A stretch of DNA of 64,000 bases from positions 53,333,501 to 53,397,500 of the forward strand of contig CM045731.1 of NCBI GenBank assembly GCA_024760905.1, read 5' to 3'. The notes beneath the pieces are model-generated. The model made no database searches. It worked only from the letters and a program-made list of their open reading frames with translations, and was not told the DNA's origin. Each line of letters opens with the position of its first letter. Position 1 is the first letter of the stretch. Shown in pieces: positions 54,508 to 64,000 of this stretch. The DNA is from Plotosus lineatus (lineage: Eukaryota; Chordata; Actinopteri; Siluriformes; Plotosidae). The position numbers and the translations under genes are program-made.

Positions 54508-54818
54508 ATGGTGAAAAGGTTATGGAAGAGAAAAATTGATTCACAATGCAGGGTATTTAACCTGCAGTGGACATACGGTTATTTTTTTGTTCAATGCAAA
54601 GAAAACGTTTGTATCATCTCTCAAGAGGCAGTGGCGGTATTCTGCACCGACACTCTGAATCCCATCACAAAGGCGAATATAATCGCTTCAAAGGCCAAAT
54701 GCGAGTAGACAATCTCTCAAAGCTAAAAAGTGAACTGTTAGCTGAGGAGAATACATTTGTAGGCCAGGCTCGGCTGAACCAGTTGTCTGTCCGGGCAGCT
54801 TTCGGGCTGCTCAACTGA
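54508..54818 (+). pseudogene. Outer hAT: transposase N-terminal remnant, frameshifted
   Basis: The first frame reads KRKIDSQCRVFNLQWTYGYF and ENVCIISQEAVAVF. A shift near 54640 leads to a second frame with YNRFKGQMRVDNLSKLK and QLSVRAAF. The order matches the N-terminus of GTF2IRD2/ZBED5/SCAND3-type hAT transposases (CRVFxxQWxxxYFF, VCxxCxExVAVF, YxxLxGxxRxxKLxxL). The second zinc-ligand Cys is Ser here. Confidence 0.75.
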
Positions 54819-55071
54819 TAGCACGCAGTGTTTTTTAATTAATTTTTTTTTAAAATTATTATTATTTCCTGACTTTTTTCTGTGAAGGTCCCAGAAAGGG
54901 TTACTAATATTTGGTTATGCATGGCTTACTGGAAAACAATAAATGTTTACGTTTAGGCAGCCCTGCAATCGTCACACTTTTTCTGTTACAAACTGACCTC
55001 GGCCCCCAATCAGAGAAGGGAAAAGTTATGTGGCCCTCACAGGAAAAAGTTTTGGGACCCCTGATTTAAAC

Positions 55072-55902
55072 ACTGATGTGAAAATGTCAAACATTTAGTT
55101 TCTTGTTGAGGTGCAGCCAAGTGTAATAGGATCAAAATGCTGTTTTTGTAATTCTAAAAAATAATGAAAGCAAATCTATTCTCGTTACTCAAACAGGCAG
55201 GACAGGGAAACGATCAGAACATTTGATACCAGGAACTTGCAAAATAAATATATACCTGCTGATGACATGCCTTGTAGTCGAGGCTAGTTTCTCATGAAGT
55301 GATGAATGTTGACTAATGTAGGAAATTTTCAGTTTTGTCAGGGTTCGTAAACGGTTGTTAGACAGTTCTCTAACAGTTGTTATGGTTGCAAACTTTTTTT
55401 TTTTGTGGCGTTTTGATTTCCAAGTAGTGAATGAGATGCTGATGGCAGTTTCCCCACCTTTTCAGCTCTTGCCTACAAAGTAGCTTGGGAGCTTTCGGAA
55501 TGGATTCTGTCTGTCTGTCCCTCTGTCTTTTTACACAGTAGTTTCTGGACATTTGTGCCATACGCTGAAGCTGGGACTTTCAAGTTTGGTATACTTGTTC
55601 ACTATGATGAGTGCTTGAATGAGTGTCTGCGGGAGTATCCGGGCCCCTGTGTTGTTCTTTTTTTTAATGGTTTGTTCCGTCAGTCATTTTTCTTTCTCCT
55701 CGTTCCCTGTATTCTGCTGAAGGATAGCCGAAGCGACAGCCAGATAAAGCAATTTTTTTCTCAAAGAGCAACACATTGGGCTTCTTCCTGACAGAAATCC
55801 ATTTCCATATTCTGGAAGTCAAAATATGGGGAGGGTTTTCTCATTCGCCAATACTCGCCCAACTGTCTTTCCCCAAACACTTCCACACAAAATGACAGAG
55901 GC
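55072..55902. other. map7 intron, unique
   Basis: Nothing recognised apart from 55797-55902, which may be the 5' part of repeat U1. Confidence 0.45.
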
Positions 55903-55995
55903 AAACCCTGATTTTCATCAACATTTATCAGAAAAGTTGGCAAATTTAAAATTCACTACATTTGTAAAGCATTCGCTGCTTTGAGATACAGGCTT
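55903..55995 (+). repeat. Unclassified dispersed repeat U1, copy 2
   Basis: 'aaccctgattttcatcaaca', 'cagaaaagttggcaaattta', 'aaattcactacatttgtaaa' and 'gatacaggctttattgcc'. Confidence 0.7.
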
Positions 55996-56143
55996 TATTG
56001 CCACTAATTATAATGTTTAGTAAAATGTAATGTCTAGGAGCTGGTGTTTTGTGTAATTGCTAATGTAGTAACCATTCACAACAGCCTCTGTGTGTGTCAG
56101 TCACATGAATGATATTTGTGTAAGCTGTTTTTCTGTCTTTCAG

Positions 56144-56266
56144 ACACGGACTCCCACCTCAGAGGTGATGACAAGAAACCCATAAGTCGGACAGACTTGG
56201 CAGCATCTGGACACAACACCTACATTATATCCAGCTCTGCAGATTTCCAGAATACAGGGAGACCAG
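56144..56266 (+). CDS. map7: map7 exon 2
   Basis: The acceptor is 'ctgtctttcag'. With the G carried from exon 1 it encodes DTDSHLRGDDKKPISRTDLA, ASGHNTYIISSSADFQNTGR and P, ending in one leftover G before donor 'gtctct'. It aligns with the serine-rich N-terminal linker of MAP7 (DxYKxxDKKxxSRxxxxxSG...). The donor is weak beyond GT, and a CA repeat starts 12 bp downstream, pairing in principle with the TG repeat at the intron's end. Confidence 0.88.
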
Positions 56267-56444
56267 GTCTCTCTCGCGCACACACACACACACACACACA
56301 CACATTAGATGAACATGTACTGAACAGGACTGCAAATTTTCTATAATTATGTTGTCTGTTGATGAATTAAACACTGGTGTGTGTGTGTGTGTGTGTCTGT
56401 GTGTGTGTCTGTGTGTGTGTCTGTGTGTCTGTCTGTGTCTGCAG
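56267..56444 (+). other. map7: map7 intron 2: 178 bp with complementary CA and TG repeats
   Basis: (CA)13 at 56279-56304 starts 12 nt after the donor GT. (GT)10 at 56377-56396, extended by TCTG/TG units, runs to the acceptor 'tctgcag'. The two could pair as a stem of up to 20 or more bp that brings the splice sites together and leaves about 70 nt of loop. There is no classical polypyrimidine tract apart from the TG/TCTG repeat. Confidence 0.85.
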
Positions 56445-56519
56445 AGCCTCCGGGACTCAAGCTCGATGAGCGACAGAAACTCGCCCGAGAAAGGAGGGAG
56501 GAGAGAGAGAAACTGAATG
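56445..56519 (+). CDS. map7: map7 exon 3
   Basis: Encodes EPPGLKLDERQKLARERREE and REKLN plus a leftover G; donor 'gtatgg'. This is the start of the basic microtubule-binding coiled coil of MAP7-family proteins (family pattern LxxDDRQRLARERREEREKQ). Confidence 0.95.
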
Positions 56520-56559
56520 GTATGGGATACTTTTAAACACCGGTGGAGTGCTCGCCAGA

Positions 56560-56785
56560 CTATTGTAGGGCCAAAGCATGCAACCATTCTCACTTGCACA
56601 GTAGGCTCATTGGCTGTTCCTCACTCCTAGGTGTATGTTATTTAGACTGTGGGAGAAAACTGGTGTACCCCTGAGAAAACCCACGCAAGTATGGGGAGAA
56701 CATGCAAACTCCACACAGACAAGCCCGTACACAGAAATTGAACACAGGCCTTCTTGTGGACTTGTTAATCATCGTGCCACCATGT
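56560..56785 (-). repeat. V-SINE-like repeat, inverted
   Basis: 'actattgtagggccaaagc', 'gtaggctcattggctgttcc', 'agaacatgcaaactccacac' and 'attgaacacaggccttcttg'. Confidence 0.78.
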
Positions 56786-56826
56786 CACACTAATTTTTTT
56801 TTTCCCTTCAAAAAAATAAGCAGAAA

Positions 56827-57647
56827 CAGTGGTACCTCACTTTACAAAATTAATCCGTTCCAGAGCCTTTTTCTTAAGCTGCATTTTTCGTAAATTGAAC
56901 CGCATTTTACATGTAAAACGTGTGATTCATTCCAAGGCCCCAAATACTACCCCCTAAACCCTTTAAAATTATAAAAGCATACCTTTTAAGACCTCCTTCT
57001 GCTTCAATATCGTATCGATGGTAGACGGGTTTGGCCATAATCCTTTGCGATAACACTCGACTGCATGGCACAAGCCCACTTCTTCTTTTCACTCGCACCA
57101 GAAATCACACATGCACGCGCCTGCGTGTGTTGACCATGTCTTCTTAGCAGCGTTATAATCTTACAAAAATTATGGAAGTTTAAAAGCCTGAGTCAAAAAG
57201 TAAAGTTCCAATGACTCAAAAAACTCATGAAACAACAGTAACTCTGTCCTTTACACAAAAAGTATTATGGGACAGGCATCTCCATAGCAGCCAATGGGAG
57301 AGGGCTGCGTCATCCCTCCTAGCCAATGGGAGGCCAGCGGGGCGGGATGTTGGGAGGTAGCCAATGGAAGGGAGCTGCATCATCCCTCCTAGCCAATGGG
57401 AGGCCAGCGGGGCGGGATGTTGGGAAGTAGCCAATGGGAGGGAGCTGCGTCATCCCTCCTAGCCAATGGAAGGCCAGCGGGGTGGGATGTTGGGAGATAG
57501 TCAATAGAGAGTAACTTGTGCATTGTTTGGATGGCGTGTTTCGTAAGGAGAATTTGTTTCGTATACAGAGACAAAAAATTTTGGAAAATGTTTTTCGTAA
57601 CCTGGATTTTTCGTTTGCTGGGACTATCATAAGGTGAGGTACCACTG
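56827..57647. mobile_element. TIR DNA transposon, family T1 copy 3, with 70-bp tandem repeats
   Basis: Ends CAGTGGTACCTCACTTTA and the complement CAGTGGTACCTCACCTTA, both well kept. The centre holds three tandem 70-bp units ('catccctcctagccaatggg' at 57311, 57381 and 57451). These units create spurious minus-strand open frames. Lies in map7 intron 3. Confidence 0.85.
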
Positions 57648-60006
<2,359 letters not shown>

Positions 60007-60121
60007 GCTCGGTGTGAAGCTGTGGTGCGCAGAACTCTGGAAAAGAGTCAGCGAGTCCGACCAAGGCAGAACCGCTGGAGCTGGGGAGCAGCGTTAACCC
60101 CAAGCACCTCACACAATAGCG
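60007..60121 (+). CDS. map7: map7 exon 5
   Basis: Encodes ARCEAVVRRTLEKSQRVRPR, QNRWSWGAALTPSTSHNSG with one leftover base; donor 'gtaaac'. It closes the microtubule-binding coiled coil and contains the conserved EAVVRRTxEKSQ and NRWSWG blocks of MAP7. Confidence 0.95.
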
Positions 60122-60449
60122 GTAAACACACCTCGATAAATTACACCAACCAACAGCACTACACCTTTTTATGGTGTATATTAAACATTAAACACTGGAG
60201 TAGGAGGGTAGAGACATCATGGTAGGAAAAAGTGTTTTTGTCCTGTCTTGTTGGCCTTAATGCTATTCTATGCATGCGTATGAATTAGCCTTTAAATTTT
60301 GTGTGTGTGTGTGTGTTGGAGAGAGAAAGAGTAATGTGTCTGAATGCATGAATGTGTATACATAAACACAACCCCCCCACTCACGCAGTTGCTGATTCAG
60401 TGCCCTGCTTCATTCGCCACTCCCTGTTATTTTGCTCTATTATTTTTCT

Positions 60450-60493
<44 letters not shown>

Positions 60494-60506
60494 AGGCTCT
60501 CGCATA
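60122..60506. other. map7 intron 5, 5' part
   Basis: (TG)n at 60301-60317 and (CT)n at 60446-60493. Nothing coding. Confidence 0.5.
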
Positions 60507-60742
60507 TATGTGAGGCGCTCCACCGAATGTAGGCGCTTGTCGCAAGTGACGTATGTGTTTGTGAGATAAAGCGTGGCTTATCTGGACTTCCGATCTTTCA
60601 AGTGAGCAAGTGAAGGTTGAGTACTAAACAAGTATTCAACGCTCACTTGAAAGATCAGAAGTCCGAATAAGCCGCGCTCTTTCTCACAAGCACCATGCAT
60701 CACTTGCGACAAGCGGCTACATTTGGTGGAGCGCCTCACATA
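60507..60742. mobile_element. Long hairpin element, about 101-bp arms
   Basis: The left arm (60507-60607) starts TATGTGAGGCGCTCCACC and ends 'ctttcaagtgagc'; the right arm (60641-60742) is its near-perfect complement, with a 33-nt loop. It is inserted in a CT-rich microsatellite. The termini are TA-bounded. No coding capacity: most likely a foldback MITE, but a transcript across it would form a long hairpin. Confidence 0.85.
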
Positions 60743-62729
60743 TTCTCTCTCTTTCACACTTACTAACACATACTCGCACTGAATTTCTTGGTCTCTATCT
60801 CTCTCTCTCTCTCTCTGTCTGTCCTTTTGTTCTTTCTGTCTCACTCTCTCTGTCTCTCTTGTAGTCTGTCTTTCTTTTTTGCTCTGTTTCTCTCCTTGTT
60901 TGTCTTTTGGGCTCTCTCTCTCACTCTGAATTTCTTGGTCTGTCTCTCTCTATCTTTCTTTACCTTACGCTTTCATTTTCTCTTTATTGCTCTGTCTGCC
61001 CTTTGGTCAGTTTCTATCTGAATATCTCTCACTCTCATTGTATTTCACTAAAATTCTCTTTTGGCCTCTGCTATGTTCTCTCTCTCTCTTTCCCTCTCCC
61101 CATTCCCCTATCCCAGGAAATTGCCATGGCACCTGAAATATAGACTTATATTTTGCAAAATGTCTGATTTTGCTTACATTTCAATTACACTGAGCAATTT
61201 GCTGAGTGTTTGGTCATGTGACGAAGTGCTACTTCAGATCGAATAGCACGAACCGCATATATCACACACAACATTTTCCAAACCTTGGCTCAACTCTGCA
61301 TGTTAGCACAACTATGTGAAATAGTCAGTGCAGACACCCCTCAGCCAGTTAAAACAATTACTACGAATATTTGAAAAATTTCGCCTGTTTTTGCCTGTTC
61401 AATATGACATCACTGTGATGCAAATAAACATGTTATTTATCTTTCATAGAGCGTGTCAGTTGAGTCGGCGCTACAATGTTTCCCAGCCACATTAGCACAC
61501 ACACTGATAAATAAATGCAGTCGAACTCAGAATTTGTGCTGACTAATAAGATTTGAATGCATGTCCAGGACACGGTTCGCTGTTCAGTATGCTTAAATTG
61601 CTCTCTCAGGACCTGGCTGGACTACAGCATGGTGGTGTTTTCAGTCCCATTTTTCAGCAGCACCCACACACACAATGTGAACATGACTCCAAAGTCCAGC
61701 CCACTGATCAGACCCAGCTAATCAGAAGGCATGGAACATCATGATGCATTAGAGTGCTAAAAAAAAAAATCGGTGTTATCCTTGTGTGCCCAAGCCAGCT
61801 CAAACAGTCCAGAGGAGAAGTGTAAATATGCATTAACGTCATCATTTGACACTCTGGCGTTGTCTAACACTGTTCACCACTGTCACAACCTTTATAGGCC
61901 AAAAAATTGAAAAATGTGTCATATCTCCCCCATTATTAGCATTGTTGTCTCTTAGTGCCCAAACTACAGCCTGTTTTGATGGACTGTATCATGTGACTTT
62001 TAGGTGTGGGGGTGGTGGAAGTCATTCTCTCCATATTGTATGTTTGGCTTTGACGCGGCAAAACGCACTCTTTCAGTACTCCAAAATTTGAAATAAAGTT
62101 AAAAAACAATAGTAAATTTCCAAATAAGTAATTTGCTTAGTTGATAATCTAGTTTAATCTGCATTATTGATGATCATCCTAACTATTTCATTAATTTAAC
62201 TTGTGCTTGGAATTGAAATACATGCGCTTGACTGGGAGTCTGGGGGGGGGGGGGGGGGGGCATACGCTCACCTCCCTGTTACTCTCGGTAATTAGCTAAT
62301 CATGGATATCTGTTAGCTATTCAATGCAAAAATATTGGGAAAAGATGTGGGTGACAGCATCATGTGTCAAGGTGGGTGGCATGTAAATTCATATTTACAC
62401 TCCTCCCTGGTTGGTAGCAGTTGCATGCGATTGGCAGTACACACTTGATTTGGCTTGCTCGGAATCCGTGAATGAAAGATGAGTACAAGTCAATGTATGC
62501 AAATAGCCTGGTGTGTGACCTTGACTACACCACTGGAATATCCTGTAGAAAAGGACATTAGAAAGTAAAATGTTAATGCTCTCTGTTTCAGCCTGCATTC
62601 TCTCTGTATTCGATTAATCATGTCTGTTCACATGGTCAGTGTTTCTGTGCTGAGTTTTGCGTTTACACTTTGTCCTTTCTGTTTTATGTCTCATGTCGTT
62701 GTCTATTGTTGCTGTATGTTTGTGCATAG
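60743..62729. other. map7 intron 5, 3' part
   Basis: CT-rich sequence 60796-61100, a run of 19 G at 62242-62260, otherwise unique. No further exon recognised. Confidence 0.5.
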
Positions 62730-62840
62730 ATGTTGACAGAAGGTCAGTCTCGACCATGAATCTCTCCAAACACGCAGACCCTGTCATAAACAAACGTCTG
62801 TCTTCATCTTCTGCCACACTGTTAAACTCGCCAGACCGAG
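62730..62840 (+). CDS. map7: map7 exon 6
   Basis: With the carried G it encodes DVDRRSVSTMNLSKHADPVI, NKRLSSSSATLLNSPDR plus a leftover G; acceptor 'gtttgtgcatag', donor 'gtaaac'. RRSVSTMNLSKHxDPVIxKRLSSSSATLLNSPDR is the most distinctive block of MAP7 itself and separates it from MAP7D1, which has diverged here. It follows the coiled coil in the family order. Remaining exons (projection domain, kinesin-1-binding coiled coil) lie right of the window. Confidence 0.97.
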
Positions 62841-64000
62841 GTAAACGTACACGGATGCACATACGCCGTCCTTGTTCTTACCAAACACACACATTCATTA
62901 CTGTATGAATTATTTATTTCTAATTTTTTTGCTCATATGTTAAAGTTGTCAAACTGAAACATGGTGGTGGTAGCAGCCTGTCGGCTGTGGATGTGTTCTA
63001 TCAGCAGGATTTGGACAATAGTTAAGCCTGTGTCTCACAGAGTGCTGATGACTGTAGCAAGTTTTGAATTTGGTAACTTTATTGCTGATTGTTGATGAAA
63101 ATCAGGGTTTACCTCTAATTTTGTGATCACTCGGCATAACATGAATTAAATGTGCAATTGAACATACTGAGATATTGATGCATTTAGAAAGAGAATTGAA
63201 TCTGCTTCCAAATGAGGTATCATACATTATTATCGCATGAAAATGGTCTGAATTACATCACTTTGAATTTCACTAATCCGGAAATGCTACTTATGAGAAA
63301 TTAATAATTGCAGTTACAGAACCAGTTTCTGAAACACACTAACATGCAACACTAAATGAATCTGAGTCTCGACCAATCAGCACCATCGTACAAGCTTCTT
63401 CCTAGCAACAGATGAGTTCTTTTTACACCAAGTCATGTCTGTTTTGAGGCTTCACATTGATTTTGCATTCTATGATTTGGGGAAATACTTCTGGGATTCT
63501 GTAAGTAGGGAGAGTATTCTTGTCCTGAATAGAGATAATAAGGAAATACCCAAGCAACTAAAACAGTGGATTGAAATCAGTAAAACTAATGTATATTTGT
63601 ATTGTTTTGCAACAATTTGGACATGGAACCCTTTCTGAAACAGGTATTTTTACATGGATAGATTGTGTATATGGATATGTAAACTTGGCCATATGGAAGA
63701 TTATGCTTTGAAGGATGTATCTTTGGTATTGAAATTTCATCTGGGTACACCATTTTCCACTTACTTTGCGTTTACTCAAAACACGACCTTGTAACTTTAT
63801 CCGTATTCTGCTGAAGCAAGTCACATATATTAGTGACATTATTTTTGTGACACAAAAAAGCCACTTTTTTGGCACTCTTAGAAACATTTGGGACCTTTTA
63901 CCAACTCAAAGTAGGTGAAATTTGCAACTGTACCACCAATGAAGAAAAAGGGTGAGCAAATCCTCCACATATATAGAAAATAGATTTTCAGAATATAGTA
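62841..64000. other. map7 intron 6, 5' part
   Basis: No next exon was recognised before the window ends. Contains inverted repeat U1 copy 3. Confidence 0.5.
63060..63115 (-). repeat. Unclassified dispersed repeat U1, copy 3
   Basis: 'tttggtaactttattgctg' and 'gttgatgaaaatcagggttt' are the complement of the first part of U1 (52795 and 55903). Confidence 0.6.

Larger units (their letters stand above)
53468..55063 (+). mobile_element. hAT DNA transposon (ZBED/Charlie-like), degraded, with TSD
   Basis: The TIRs are CAGTGGTCCCCAAACT and the complement CAGGGGTCCCAAAACT. A perfect 8-bp target-site duplication, atttaaac, flanks both ends (53460-53467 and 55064-55071). The element carries an N-terminal BED-like transposase remnant (54508-54818) and has lost the catalytic domain. 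A second hAT (53591-54395) is nested inside. The element sits in map7 intron 1. Confidence 0.92.

Noticed and set aside
57301..57500. CRISPR-like array
   Set aside because: The 70-bp units are contiguous tandem repeats inside a DNA transposon, with no unique spacers, in a vertebrate genome.
61553..62091. Possible extra map7 exons in intron 5
   Set aside because: Exons 5 and 6 already join in phase to give the contiguous MAP7 sequence NSG-DVDRRSVSTMN, leaving no missing segment.

Overview
The window is ordinary vertebrate nuclear DNA, almost certainly from a teleost fish. It has intron-split genes with GT-AG or GC-AG junctions. About half of it is repeats of fish type: Rex3-like and RTE-X-like LINEs, an L1/Tx1-like fragment, tRNA-headed SINEs, V-SINE-like repeats, Tigger/pogo and hAT DNA transposons, and long AT, CA and TG microsatellites. 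No species can be named from sequence alone.

Two host genes are arranged head to head. On the minus strand is ppp1r14c (KEPI, a PKC-regulated inhibitor of protein phosphatase 1). Exon 1 is at 28569-28805, exon 2 at 968-1051 and a 33-nt exon 3 at 834-866; the last exon lies left of the window. Intron 1 is about 27.5 kb and has absorbed a near-complete Rex3, an RTE-X, two twin Tigger copies, an L1 fragment and many SINEs. On the plus strand is map7 (ensconsin, a microtubule-associated protein and kinesin-1 cofactor). Exon 1 is at 39663-39708, followed by a phase-compatible alternative first exon at 45257-45374 and exons 2-6 at 56144-56266, 56445-56519, 58924-59087, 60007-60121 and 62730-62840. 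The gene continues beyond the right edge. A perfect match to the CTCF core consensus (38933-38947) lies between the two promoters.

The intergenic block 28.9-39.6 kb holds a nested palindromic locus (29733-30285) with an apparently intact minimal hammerhead ribozyme on the minus strand, a 5'-complete Rex3 copy inserted in a TA microsatellite, an RTE-X 3' end, and an old inverted Rex3 copy carrying a SINE insertion.

The most interesting signals are: (i) map7 introns 2 and 4, which carry complementary CA and TG repeats near opposite ends, a layout that could bridge the splice sites by RNA structure; (ii) the hammerhead motif inside a palindrome; (iii) a tRNA-headed SINE family whose 3' tail matches the 3' end of an RTE-X LINE in the same window, together with a sister group of four copies in which that tail is replaced at one reproducible junction by a V-SINE tail; (iv) a GC-AG intron and micro-exon in ppp1r14c; (v) a probable alternative map7 promoter and exon; and (vi) nested hAT elements and a long hairpin element in map7 introns.
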